This document shows, in pieces, positions 26,238 through 34,480 of a DNA stretch of 64,000 nt (position 1 is its first letter; every line of letters starts with the position of its first letter). This DNA comes from Sporosarcina sp. (GTDB lineage Bacteria; Bacillota; Bacilli; Bacillales_A; Planococcaceae). The stretch spans positions 1 through 64,000 of the forward strand of contig NZ_JARICI010000044.1 of NCBI RefSeq assembly GCF_029257255.1, given 5' to 3'. Below the pieces are notes generated by a model, which was not told the DNA's origin, made no database searches, and saw only the letters and a list, made by a program, of their open reading frames with translations. The position numbers and the translations under genes are program-made.

Positions 26238-26371
26238 CGCGCGAAACATGGCTTGTTCCGCGCAAAAAACCTGTGCAGACGAACCAATCTGCTAATGAAA
26301 CGCACCAATTCGATCTAGCAACGCGCCAAACCTGTCCAGCAGCGAACCAACACTCACGCCAGCCGCGCCAA
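26238..26371 (-). repeat. degenerate 21-bp phased repeat array 2
   Basis: Seven cores of the form CGNNCCAA (plus strand; TTGGNNCG on minus) start at 26238, 26259, 26280, 26301, 26322, 26343 and 26364: every step is exactly 21 bases. Core variants are CGCGCGAA, CGCGCAAA, CGAACCAA, CGCACCAA and CGCGCCAA. The spacers are unrelated or weakly related. It fills the whole gap between the proS terminator and the convergent topB stop codon, with no gene in it. Confidence 0.88.
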
Positions 26372-26377
26372 AACCGA

Positions 26378-28573
26378 TTAATCGTCCAACTTCAACCCTT
26401 TCAATGCATCAGCAAATGGGTTATTCACCGGTTCATCCTCATTATTCTGCTTCAGATACTTCTGCACATCACGCTTATTCACTTTACCTTTTGACTCTTT
26501 TTCGCGTCGTGCTTTGAAAGTAGACAACTTTTCGCGATAGCCACATTTACATGTGAAGATCTGGCCTTCGCCTTCTCCACGCAGCTCCATTTTTTTCTTA
26601 CACTGAGGACAGCGTGCATTTGTGACACGTGAAACGTTTTTTCGGTGTCCACACTCGCGGTCCTGACAAACGAGCATTTTGCCGTGCTTGCCGTTTACTT
26701 CAAGCATTGGCTTGCCGCAGTCCGGACAAGTTTTCGTTGAAATATTATCATGCTTGAACTTTGCTTCGCTCGCTTTAATTTCTGCAACGATTTCTTTCGT
26801 GTAGCCTTTCATTTCATTAATGAAAGCTTCCTTTTTTAACTGACCTTTGGCAATTTTTTCGAGCTTCAATTCCCATTCTGCTGTTAGTGTAGGGGATTTC
26901 AGTTCATCCGGCACTAACTCCAGCAGCTGTTTCCCTTTATTCGTTACGTGAATGTCTTTGCCGCGTTTTTCAATCAGGAATGAATTGAACAGCTTATCGA
27001 TGATGTCCGCACGGGTAGCAACTGTGCCGAGTCCTCCGGTTGATTTCAGTGTTTCTGCGAGTTTTTTGTCCTGCTGCCCGCTCATATATTTCACGGGATT
27101 TTCCATAGCGGATAAAAGTGTTGCTTCATTAAAACGTGCAGGCGGCTTGGTCTGGCCAGATGTTTCTTTGACCAGCTGGATTTTCAATGAATCTCCTTTA
27201 GAGAGATTCGGCAGCAGCTGCTCTTTCGTATCTTGCTCTGTTTCTTCTTCGTCGAACTGGTTATTATAAACTTCTTTCCAGCCGGCAGCTACAATCGTTT
27301 TTCCCCGTGCCATGAAGCGCTCGTCAGCAATTTTTGCGTGTACGGTCAGCTGCTCATATTCGTGGGCAGGGAAGAGTACAGCTAAGAATCGTTTAACTAC
27401 TAAGTCGTAGATTCTGCGCTCTTTGTCAGACAGTTTATCACGCAGGACGATTTCTTCAGTCGGAATAATTGCATGGTGATCGGATACTTTCGTGTCGTCG
27501 ACGAATGATTTATTCGCCTTGATCGGCTTCTTTAGTATTTTATTGGCAAGCGTACGGTACTCGCCGATTCCACATGATTTCAGGCGTTCTGGCAATGTCG
27601 CAACGAGGTCACTTGATAGGAAACGTGAATCAGTCCGCGGATACGTCAGCAGTTTGTGCTGCTCGTACAATTTCTGCATGATGTTCAGCGTTTCTTTCGC
27701 AGAATAGCCGAAAAGTTTGTTGGCATCGCGCTGCAGTTCCGTCAGATCATAGAGGCCAGGCGAAAACGTCTTTTTGGCTTTTTTATCGACATTTTCAATA
27801 ATTGCCTGCTTGCCGTCGATCTTTTTCACGATGGCAGACAGCTTTTCCCGGTCGAATGAACGCGTATCATTCGTTTTCGCATCCTGCCATGTCAGTTTTA
27901 ATTTGGAATCAGTCTGTGCTTCGACACCATAGAATGTTTTCGGACGGAATGTATTAATTTCCTCTTCGCGCTGTGCGATGATCGCGACAACAGGGGTCTG
28001 GACACGGCCGCAGTTCAGCTGTGCATTGAATTTGGTCGTCAGTGCACGGGTTGCGTTCAGACCGATGTACCAGTCTGCTTCTGAGCGTGCGACGGCCGCT
28101 TCATACAGATTTTCATAGGCTTTTCCTGGCTTCAGCTGTGCAAATCCGTCTTGAATTGCTTTATCCGTAACGGATGAAATCCACAGACGCTGAATCGGTT
28201 TTTTGACTTTCGCCTTCTCGATAATCCATCGTGCAACAAGCTCTCCTTCGCGTCCCGCATCCGTGCCGATGATGATATTGGATACATCGGAACGTGTAAG
28301 TTGGGATTTGACGGCATTATACTGCTTGCCAGTCTGCTTGATGACCGTCAATTTCAGGTCCTCCGGCATCATTGGTAGGTCTTCCAATTTCCACGCCTTA
28401 TATTTCGTATCGTACGTTTCGGGATCGGCAAGTGTAACTAAGTGACCGAGTGCCCATGTGACGATATATTTGTCTCCCTCTAAATAGCCGTTTCCTTTTT
28501 TATTACAGTTGAGTACACGGGCAATATCCCGTGCTACGGAAGGTTTCTCCGCCAATACAACACTTTTTTTCAT
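26378..28573 (-). CDS. topB: DNA topoisomerase III
   Basis: 731 residues of type IA topoisomerase, which decatenates DNA by single-strand passage. TOPRIM domain at the N-terminus (VVLAEKPSVARDIARVL; IGTDAGREGELVAR with the metal-binding DxD-like residues), the catalytic tyrosine in LLTYPRTDSRFL (~residue 309), and two C-terminal zinc ribbons (CPDCGKP...CQDREC and CPQCKKK...CKCG). Start at ATG 28573, with AAAGGAG eight bases upstream, rather than the in-frame ATG at 28606. An imperfect palindrome with AGATAAGG and CCTTATGCTATC lies upstream near 28620-28660. Convergent with proS. Confidence 0.96.
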   Translation of the reverse strand: MKKSVVLAEKPSVARDIARVLNCNKKGNGYLEGDKYIVTWALGHLVTLADPETYDTKYKAWKLEDLPMMPEDLKLTVIKQTGKQYNAVKSQLTRSDVSNIIIGTDAGREGELVARWIIEKAKVKKPIQRLWISSVTDKAIQDGFAQLKPGKAYENLYEAAVARSEADWYIGLNATRALTTKFNAQLNCGRVQTPVVAIIAQREEEINTFRPKTFYGVEAQTDSKLKLTWQDAKTNDTRSFDREKLSAIVKKIDGKQAIIENVDKKAKKTFSPGLYDLTELQRDANKLFGYSAKETLNIMQKLYEQHKLLTYPRTDSRFLSSDLVATLPERLKSCGIGEYRTLANKILKKPIKANKSFVDDTKVSDHHAIIPTEEIVLRDKLSDKERRIYDLVVKRFLAVLFPAHEYEQLTVHAKIADERFMARGKTIVAAGWKEVYNNQFDEEETEQDTKEQLLPNLSKGDSLKIQLVKETSGQTKPPARFNEATLLSAMENPVKYMSGQQDKKLAETLKSTGGLGTVATRADIIDKLFNSFLIEKRGKDIHVTNKGKQLLELVPDELKSPTLTAEWELKLEKIAKGQLKKEAFINEMKGYTKEIVAEIKASEAKFKHDNISTKTCPDCGKPMLEVNGKHGKMLVCQDRECGHRKNVSRVTNARCPQCKKKMELRGEGEGQIFTCKCGYREKLSTFKARREKESKGKVNKRDVQKYLKQNNEDEPVNNPFADALKGLKLDD

Positions 28574-28794
28574 ATAGTTGAACTCCTTTGTGTACATACA
28601 TGTCAAAAAACTCCTCCGCTAGATAAGGGGATGTTTGGCCTTATGCTATCAAAAGGAGCTGCTTAGTAAAAAGTGTAAACGAGTAGGGTAGTTTCGTCAA
28701 TTAAGGCATTTGTTTTCCTTTCAGTTCTTTAATCTGACTGAAAGCAATAGTTTTTTGTATAATAGTACTAACACTTTAGAAATGAGGGATTAGG

Positions 28795-29232
28795 ATGTCA
28801 GAATTAAAGACGCGTTTGATGGCAGATATCAAAACAGCAATGAAGGAAAAAGATCAGATGAAAAAAGGCGTGATCAATTTATTGCGTGCAGGTCTGCAAA
28901 ACGAGGAACTTGAGTTGAAACGTGAATTGACGGAAGAAGAGGAAATCAAAATCGTCCAGCGTGAACTCAAACAGACGAAACAATCTCTCGAAGAAGCGAA
29001 AAAAGCCGACCGTGAAGATATTGTAGAGTCAGAGAAAGCGAAAATCGTCATTGTTGAATCCTATTTGCCGAAGCAGATGGATGTGGAGGAAGTGAAGGAA
29101 TTGATCAGCTCCCTTGGTATCGCAAAAGATACGCCAATGGGTCAGGCGATCGGTACGGTCATGAAGGAAGTTGCGGGACGTGCAGAAGGCAAAACGGTTT
29201 CTCAGGCAGTAAAAGAGTATTTGCAAGCGTAA
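28795..29232 (+). CDS. GatB/YqeY domain protein
   Basis: 145 residues, mostly helical. The N-terminal helical bundle (MSELKTRLMADIKTAMKEKD) and C-terminal YqeY domain (ESYLPKQMDVEEVKELI, GQAIGTVMKEVAGRAEG) match the family, homologous to the tRNA-binding tail of GatB. Function unresolved, possibly tRNA-related. It is monocistronic here and not next to rpsU as in Bacillus subtilis, so it may be a second copy. Start ATG is preceded by GAGGGA. Confidence 0.9.
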   Translation: MSELKTRLMADIKTAMKEKDQMKKGVINLLRAGLQNEELELKRELTEEEEIKIVQRELKQTKQSLEEAKKADREDIVESEKAKIVIVESYLPKQMDVEEVKELISSLGIAKDTPMGQAIGTVMKEVAGRAEGKTVSQAVKEYLQA

Positions 29233-29239
29233 AAAAACG

Positions 29240-29283
29240 GGCTGCGGGGAAATCGGATTATACGATTTCCTCGCAGCCTTTTT
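29240..29283 (+). terminator. terminator of the YqeY-type gene
   Basis: A 16-base-pair stem: GGCTGCGGGGAAATCG (29240-29255) with CGATTTCCTCGCAGCC (29263-29278), one G-U pair, then TTTTT. Confidence 0.9.
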
Positions 29284-29313
29284 GGTAATGCCGGCGTGGT
29301 CTATTGCTGTAAA

Positions 29314-29363
29314 CGAGCAAAAGGACCGCAGTACCGCGCCAAAAGAGTCGGCGAACGAACCAA
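29314..29363 (-). repeat. degenerate 21-bp phased repeat array 3
   Basis: Cores CGAGCAAA (29314), CGCGCCAA (29335) and CGAACCAA (29356) are exactly 21 bases apart and are the same motif as array 2. A weaker CGTGGTCT at 29295 may be a decayed fourth unit. The array lies between the YqeY terminator and the convergent lipoprotein stop codon, the same genomic setting as array 2. Confidence 0.8.
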
Positions 29364-29372
29364 TCTGCCGGT

Positions 29373-29960
29373 TCACTTCTTAAATGAAGCCCTCAATAAA
29401 TACGCTGTGTCGTATTCCTTTAATTTCTCCAGATAGCCGTCTTTCTGTTCAAAGAAATCACCTGAAAGGGAACTGACTATTACGCCTTCTGAACCATCCG
29501 TATAAATGAGCGTGCCGAGCAGCATGTTTTCTGCAAGCGGCAGGCCTTCCCGCGGATTCAGCTCAGTCATGACCGCTTTGATCTCGAGGTCAGGCAACTG
29601 GTCCTCACTCGTTAAACCGGCGCCGCTGATGCTGGCGGAGAATAATAGCTTATCATTAGACGGTTTCACGGCCATGACCAGCGTACCGTTCGTGGATTCG
29701 CCGGGCAGTGGAACGGAAAGTTCACTTAATGGTCCGCCAATCTTTTCCCCTTTCTCGTATTTATCCATCCAAAGTGAAATACTCGAGTACGTTTGATCGG
29801 CTGTATAATCAAAAACAAATACCTGATCTGCAGCAGTTTGAATAATTTGCTCTTCCCGGTCTGTTAACTCGGGAATTGTCAGTTTGTTGGTGTCAGTGGC
29901 TGCACAGGCGCTTAATACAAGTACAAAGCTTAGGCAGAGCAGGCTGATCCATTTTTTCAT
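29373..29960 (-). CDS. lipoprotein, function unknown
   Basis: 195 residues. Lipoprotein signal with lipobox LSAC (residues 16-19). The mature part alternates beta and short helices with no cysteine motif or catalytic signature that I recognise. Likely anchored outside the membrane. The ribosome binding site is GGGGG-like before ATG 29960. Its 3' end abuts repeat array 3. Divergent from the ECF sigma operon. Confidence 0.72.
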   Translation of the reverse strand: MKKWISLLCLSFVLVLSACAATDTNKLTIPELTDREEQIIQTAADQVFVFDYTADQTYSSISLWMDKYEKGEKIGGPLSELSVPLPGESTNGTLVMAVKPSNDKLLFSASISGAGLTSEDQLPDLEIKAVMTELNPREGLPLAENMLLGTLIYTDGSEGVIVSSLSGDFFEQKDGYLEKLKEYDTAYLLRASFKK

Positions 29961-30050
29961 GGCACAAGGCCCCCTTTATTCTATATTCTTATAGTATAAC
30001 AGTTTACAGAACCTTCCGTTATCAGCAGTGATAAATTATTTTAGAATAAG

Positions 30051-30078
30051 TGAAATCTTTTGGGTCGCGACCCGTTAT
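30051..30078 (+). promoter_or_regulatory. ECF-type promoter of the sigma/anti-sigma operon
   Basis: TGAAAT (30051-30056) and CGTTAT (30073-30078) are separated by exactly 16 bases, as in TGAAAC-N16-CGT promoters of ECF sigma factors. The spacer contains the perfect palindrome GGGTCGCGACCC (30062-30073), reaching into the -10. This suggests autoregulation of the sigma gene that starts at 30132. Confidence 0.65.
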
Positions 30079-30131
30079 ACATATTGAATGAAACAGAACA
30101 TGCGCATGGCTGTTTGGATGAGGAGGTTCCT

Positions 30132-30698
30132 ATGGAAGAAGATTTGAAGTGGGTGCGGGAAGTGCTGGCCGGCGATAAACAGGCGTACGCTCACATCGTT
30201 AATAAATATAAAAATCCATTATATGCGACGATTTTACGAATGACGAGAAACTCCCAAGATGCACAGGATTATGTACAGGATGCATTTTTGAAGGTCTACA
30301 GTCAGCTGGATAAATACAAAGAAACAGGATCGTTTTCGAGCTGGCTGTACCGCGTGGCGATCAATCATTGCATGGATGAATTCCGTAAGAAACGGCATCA
30401 ATCGGTTCCATCAGGATTTGTGGAAGAGGTGACGGCAGGAGAAAGTCAGCCAGAAGTCATCTTTATGAAGAAAGAAAAATATCGACAGTTGGAGAGACTG
30501 CTTGCGACATTGCCTGAAGATGAACGGTTAATTATCCTGCTGCGCTATGCGAATGAATTGAGTTACGACGAGATCAGTGAAATGACAAACATATCTTTAC
30601 CGACCGTCCGCAATAAATTGCACCGGGCGAAGAAAAAGATGAGAGATACGGTGAAGCGAGAAGGAGGAGATTACCATGAATTGTCCAACGATCGATGA
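30132..30698 (+). CDS. ECF-type RNA polymerase sigma factor
   Basis: 188 residues. Region 2 (FLKVYSQLDKYKETGSFSSWLYRVAINHCMDEFRKKR) and region 4 (LPEDERLIILLRYANELSYDEISEMTNISLPTVRNKLHRAKKKMR) are clear. ATG 30132 with GAGGAGG upstream is preferred over an earlier in-frame start at 30060. Its 3' end overlaps the anti-sigma gene by 23 bases, so synthesis is coupled. Probably drives its own promoter (30051-30078). The stimulus is unknown; envelope stress is usual for pairs with this kind of large anti-sigma. Confidence 0.93.
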   Translation: MEEDLKWVREVLAGDKQAYAHIVNKYKNPLYATILRMTRNSQDAQDYVQDAFLKVYSQLDKYKETGSFSSWLYRVAINHCMDEFRKKRHQSVPSGFVEEVTAGESQPEVIFMKKEKYRQLERLLATLPEDERLIILLRYANELSYDEISEMTNISLPTVRNKLHRAKKKMRDTVKREGGDYHELSNDR

Positions 30699-32271
30699 GT
30701 TGTCGAAGTTTACGGATGATTTATTAACTGAAAAAGAAACCTTGCAGGTGCAGGTGCATGTGGAAAGCTGTTCAAGCTGCCAGGCGGTTGTCGAGGCATT
30801 TTTGGAAGAACAGCGTTTCGTGAAAGACACGCTTCAAACACCGGGCCTGCCTGACGATTTTGCAGACAGCGTGCTGAGTCAGCTGGAACCGTACCCACAG
30901 CAGAAAATGAGAAGGAAGTCACCTTGGAAGAAAGTTGCAATTTCTGCGGCAGGTGTAGTGTTGGCAGTCGGTTTGAGTGCCGCGCTGAGTCCGAGTTTTG
31001 CTGAGTTGATAGGGGGGTTCTTTTCTTCTGAACAAGCGGATGACGGTCTTCGCTTGGCGATGGAAGAAGGGCTTGCAGAACGTGTAGATCTGGCGGTGGA
31101 AGACCAGGGGATTACATTGAAAGTCGAAGATGTGTTGGCCGATTCTTCACGCGTTACGCTTTCCTATCAGATACTGAAAAATGGCAAACCGAAATATGCG
31201 TACTTTGAAGAGGCGAACCATGCCAACCGAGTTCTGGTATTTGACCAGAAGGGAAATGAGTTGGACGGACTTATGAACAGCTGGCAGAATGCGGGCGATT
31301 ATGGAGTATATGAGTTTTCATTGCGTGGATATGAGGATATCGATCAGCTGACTATCCAATTTGATGTCACGGAGTTACAGGGGGTGAAAGGGAATTGGCA
31401 GCTGGATGTGCCGGTGGATCTCAGCGAAAAACGCCAGCTGACCCACACGTGGCCGCTGGAGGATGCTTCATTTGACACGGATGGTGTGGCGGTCAAACTG
31501 CAGAAAATGCAGATGGCACCTTCTTCTACCGAGCTTTTCTATGAGATTTCATTTACAGAGGAAGAACGCATGAGAATTGAGAAGGGGGGAGAAGAGTTCA
31601 AGAAACGATTTGGCGCGGAGCGGGTGGAATCGTTGATGCGTACGTTTGATCCTGAAATTGCGTATCATTTAGAGGATGAAGACGGTGCAGAGCTGTATTC
31701 TTGGAATCGTTGGGACGTAGGAGTAGAACATGTTGGCAATACAGGTATGCTACAGGGCACGGGTGAAGACTTGGAGACAATCGGTCATCGGAAGTATGTG
31801 AATTCATTTGTGCCACAGAAGGAACAGCCGGACATGACGTTTGTGATGGACGGTGTGTACAAGACAGAGCCTGCTGACTTCTCTATCACATTTAACCCGA
31901 AGGATCTCAAGGATAAGCCGTTTTCATTCGAGTTTGAAGGGAATCAGCTGAATGTGGTCCGGGCGAAGAATGAAACCGACTACTACTTCCGTAAATCGCT
32001 GAAGCCCGTAGGAAGAGCGAAAACATTCGTTGTTGAAATGGAAGGCAAGAGAGATAAGGAAGCCGGCGAGCTGGGCAGGTGGCTGTTGGAAGACGGCGAA
32101 GGGAATGTCTACTCATCAGGCCCAAGCGGATCGGTTGCCAATGAAGAAGTCGATTATGAACTGACTTTTCCTGCATTGAAGGATGTGCCGGAAGAATTGA
32201 CTTTGCATCTATTTTCGGTGAAACGCTATATGCCGGTGAAAGAAATTATGAAAGTCCCGTTGTTTGAGTGA
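30676..32271 (+). CDS. zinc-finger anti-sigma factor with DUF4179-type extracellular domain
   Basis: 531 residues. The N-terminal cytoplasmic ZAS domain has HVESCSSC (residues 28-35, HxxxCxxC zinc site), which binds ECF sigma factors. One membrane helix follows (VAISAAGVVLAVGLSAAL, ~residues 90-107), then a ~420-residue extracellular region. Its first part (VDLAVEDQGITLKVEDVLADSSRVTLSYQI) matches DUF4179; the rest is repeated beta sandwich-like sequence. Membrane-spanning sensors of this layout hold the sigma factor until an outside signal arrives. Start ATG 30676 lies inside the sigma gene with AGGAGG upstream. Confidence 0.88.
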   Translation: MNCPTIDELSKFTDDLLTEKETLQVQVHVESCSSCQAVVEAFLEEQRFVKDTLQTPGLPDDFADSVLSQLEPYPQQKMRRKSPWKKVAISAAGVVLAVGLSAALSPSFAELIGGFFSSEQADDGLRLAMEEGLAERVDLAVEDQGITLKVEDVLADSSRVTLSYQILKNGKPKYAYFEEANHANRVLVFDQKGNELDGLMNSWQNAGDYGVYEFSLRGYEDIDQLTIQFDVTELQGVKGNWQLDVPVDLSEKRQLTHTWPLEDASFDTDGVAVKLQKMQMAPSSTELFYEISFTEEERMRIEKGGEEFKKRFGAERVESLMRTFDPEIAYHLEDEDGAELYSWNRWDVGVEHVGNTGMLQGTGEDLETIGHRKYVNSFVPQKEQPDMTFVMDGVYKTEPADFSITFNPKDLKDKPFSFEFEGNQLNVVRAKNETDYYFRKSLKPVGRAKTFVVEMEGKRDKEAGELGRWLLEDGEGNVYSSGPSGSVANEEVDYELTFPALKDVPEELTLHLFSVKRYMPVKEIMKVPLFE

Positions 32272-32273
32272 AG

Positions 32274-32315
32274 AACATCCGGAAAATCATGTAAAATGAT
32301 TTTCCGGATGTTTTT
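32274..32315 (+). terminator. terminator of the sigma/anti-sigma operon
   Basis: A 17-base-pair stem from AACATCCGGAAAATCAT (32274-32290) and its complement, with loop GTAAA, followed by five T. Confidence 0.9.
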
Positions 32316-32355
32316 CCATTTATTAAGCAATACATTGGCCTGAGATCATTAGAGG

Positions 32356-32487
32356 CTAGTCCCTTTTTTTCGTTGCCATAAATACTATAGGGAAATACAG
32401 TCTTCTTGAAATAACGAATGGTATTAAAAGTAATGAAAAAATAAATAGTGCACCAGGATAATTGATTAATTCAGTTGTGATTAAATA
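32356..32487 (-). pseudogene. possible membrane-protein 3' remnant
   Basis: A minus-strand frame with no start codon encodes about 43 residues ending in TAG (32356-32358), with one strongly hydrophobic helix (ALFIFSLLLIPFVISRRL) and a basic C-terminal tail. It reads like the last helix of a lost membrane protein. It sits in an otherwise empty 280-base gap before the acyl-CoA dehydrogenase gene. Support is weak. Confidence 0.25.
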
Positions 32488-32599
32488 ATCAGTTTACTAC
32501 AAAACTTTACTATTTAGTAAAATGTGCTAGAGTTGAATGAGTACCGCTAGCTCTGTAACTTAAAAAGAGTGGGCAAAATATATAAATGGAGTGGTAGGT

Positions 32600-33832
32600 T
32601 TGGTAAAAGAAGCCGTAATGGAAAAAGCAAAAAAACAAGAAGGAATTATGCAAATTCCGCAGTGGTGGACGTGTCCAGAGGGTCATGAAGAATTACAGAA
32701 AGCGGCACATGCGCTTGGTGAAAAAGAACTGCTGCATCGTGCGCTTGTTTCAGATGAAGAGAGAAAATATCCGCGTGAAAGTTTACGAGAAGTAGCGAAA
32801 GCTGGCTATTCAGCCGTCACAATTCCTGTTGAGGCAGGCGGTCTGAAAGAAGGATTCACAGCATTCTCTGTACTATCGGAAAGCTTTGCGCATTACTGCC
32901 CGTCTACGACAATGTGTTGGGTGATGCATATGACGACAGCCCATACCATCTATGAAGCAGGAACTGAAGAACAGCGTCGCCGCTTGCTTCCTCGATTAGA
33001 AGCAGGACATGTCGGCGGACTGGCATTCAGTGAAAGAGCAACAGGCGGACACTTTTGGAATGTCGGCAGTGTAGCAAAACGAAATGAAAACGGTTACTTA
33101 CTAGATGCCGAAAAGTCATTCGTTACAAGCGGAGGAGAAGCAGACTTTTATCTGGTCGCTACGACTTCACCTGAAACGGAAGATCCAGATAATTTGATGT
33201 TTTTATTAGTGGAGAACGATCAGGCAGGCTTGGAGGCATTTCCGTTCGATGCAATGGGCTTACGGGGAAATGCCAGCGGTCCGATGAATTTTAAAAAGGT
33301 TCAAGTTCCTCTTGAAAACCGGATCGGCAGCGAGGGCGGCATGGGTTATTTCAACGACAACACGATTGATCCTTTATTCTTGCTCGGTTCAGCTGCGTGC
33401 TGGGTCGGCATTGCGCAGGGCGCGCTGAATATGGCGACAAACGGTGCAAAACGCCGGGTTCACGCAGATACAGGTTCCTCTGTTGCGGACTATCAAGTCA
33501 TCCGTCATGAACTGGCGAAAGCGCAGATTCAGATTGATAGCGCTCGCAGCATGCTGTATCGTACATCTAAAGCAATGGATCGTTGCAATAAAGAAGGCAA
33601 AGAGCTTTCAGAATGTCTGTATCCATTATGGCAGCTGAAAACACATGCAGCGGACATGGTCATCGACGTAACGAATAAAGCGCTGCAAGTTTCAGGTGGG
33701 CGCGGTTATATGACGGGCCAGGTGGAAAGATATGTCCGTGACGGACGCGCGGGCGCTCTCATGGGTCCGACAAATGAGATCTTGCGTGAATGGATTGGCC
33801 GTACAATGATTGAAGTTCCTTGGATGGATTAA
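32600..33832 (+). CDS. acyl-CoA dehydrogenase family protein
   Basis: About 410 residues. The fold is recognisable by GLAFSERATGG (FAD/substrate contact), YLLDAEKSFVTSGGEADFYLV in the middle domain and the C-terminal helical domain with LQVSGGRGYMTGQVERYVRDGRAGALMGPTNEILRE. The last segment resembles the catalytic and FAD-adenine region of the family. Substrate is unclear: no thioesterase, ligase or ETF genes lie nearby. Start is TTG 32600 (GGAGTGG upstream) or possibly ATG 32618; a GTG at 32591 has its Shine-Dalgarno too close. Monocistronic with its own terminator. Confidence 0.88.
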   Translation: MVKEAVMEKAKKQEGIMQIPQWWTCPEGHEELQKAAHALGEKELLHRALVSDEERKYPRESLREVAKAGYSAVTIPVEAGGLKEGFTAFSVLSESFAHYCPSTTMCWVMHMTTAHTIYEAGTEEQRRRLLPRLEAGHVGGLAFSERATGGHFWNVGSVAKRNENGYLLDAEKSFVTSGGEADFYLVATTSPETEDPDNLMFLLVENDQAGLEAFPFDAMGLRGNASGPMNFKKVQVPLENRIGSEGGMGYFNDNTIDPLFLLGSAACWVGIAQGALNMATNGAKRRVHADTGSSVADYQVIRHELAKAQIQIDSARSMLYRTSKAMDRCNKEGKELSECLYPLWQLKTHAADMVIDVTNKALQVSGGRGYMTGQVERYVRDGRAGALMGPTNEILREWIGRTMIEVPWMD

Positions 33833-33839
33833 TAACAGC

Positions 33840-33886
33840 AACAAACAGGTCAAAGCGGTGAGTACACTGCTTTGACCTGTTTGTTT
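33840..33886 (+). terminator. terminator of the acyl-CoA dehydrogenase gene
   Basis: AACAAACAGGTCAAAGC pairs with GCTTTGACCTGTTTGTT around a 12-base loop; symmetric enough to act on both strands. Confidence 0.85.
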
Positions 33887-33939
33887 ATGTGAAGTGAAAT
33901 GCAAAAGGGGGAATTCTTGTCATTGGATCAACTTACACA

Positions 33940-34188
33940 TTATTTATTGTTATTGTTTGAATTGGAATTAGAGTTATTTTGTTTAGCGCGTGCCTCTCCG
34001 CTTTTTTTACCGATTTCTTCATAGAACTCTTTATCGTGATTCTTTGCAGTGGCTTCTCCGCCCTTGCGTCCGATTTCTTCATAGAAGTCTTGGCCGTGGC
34101 TGTTGGCGGTAGCTTCTCCACCCATTTTACCTGCCTGTTCGTGAGACATTTTGTTCTGGTTCTGCTGATTATTGCTGCGTTTTGCCAT
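33940..34188 (-). CDS. KGG-repeat general stress protein (GsiB-like)
   Basis: 82 residues, very hydrophilic, Asn/Gln-rich tail. Contains tandem ~20-residue units of the stress-induced KGG motif: AGKMGGEATANSHG, IGRKGGEATAKNHD, IGKKSGEARAKQN, each followed by a FYEEIG-type segment. Related to plant LEA/Em proteins and Bacillus GsiB, which protect under desiccation or general stress. A SigB-like promoter lies directly upstream. GGAGAG precedes ATG 34188. Shorter than GsiB (about 120 residues), with fewer repeats. Confidence 0.92.
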   Translation of the reverse strand: MAKRSNNQQNQNKMSHEQAGKMGGEATANSHGQDFYEEIGRKGGEATAKNHDKEFYEEIGKKSGEARAKQNNSNSNSNNNNK

Positions 34189-34238
34189 AATGAAAATCTC
34201 TCCTTTTAAATTTTTTGTTTGTCTTACATTCTCTAATA

Positions 34239-34262
34239 TAGCCCGTCATACATGAAATAAAC
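34239..34262 (-). promoter_or_regulatory. SigB-type promoter for the KGG protein
   Basis: On the minus strand GTTTAT (34257-34262), a 12-base spacer and GGGCTA(T) (34239-34244) match the SigB pattern GTTTAA-N12-15-GGGTAT. It lies 51 bases before the start codon. Confidence 0.75.
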
Positions 34263-34480
34263 TTCTTTTTTTCTGAATTTCTATGAAGCAGAGCATGCTT
34301 GGTAATTACAGATAATTGGTAAGTATACGTTTGCACCTGTTCGAAAAAATTAAATTAAATTTAGTACATCATGCTTTTACAAGAATTCCTCTTTATCTTT
34401 TTTAAGACAATCCAGTTCATTCTCCGTTCATCTTCATTCGATAAGATAGAAACATCAAGAAAAACACGGAGGCGGTATCC

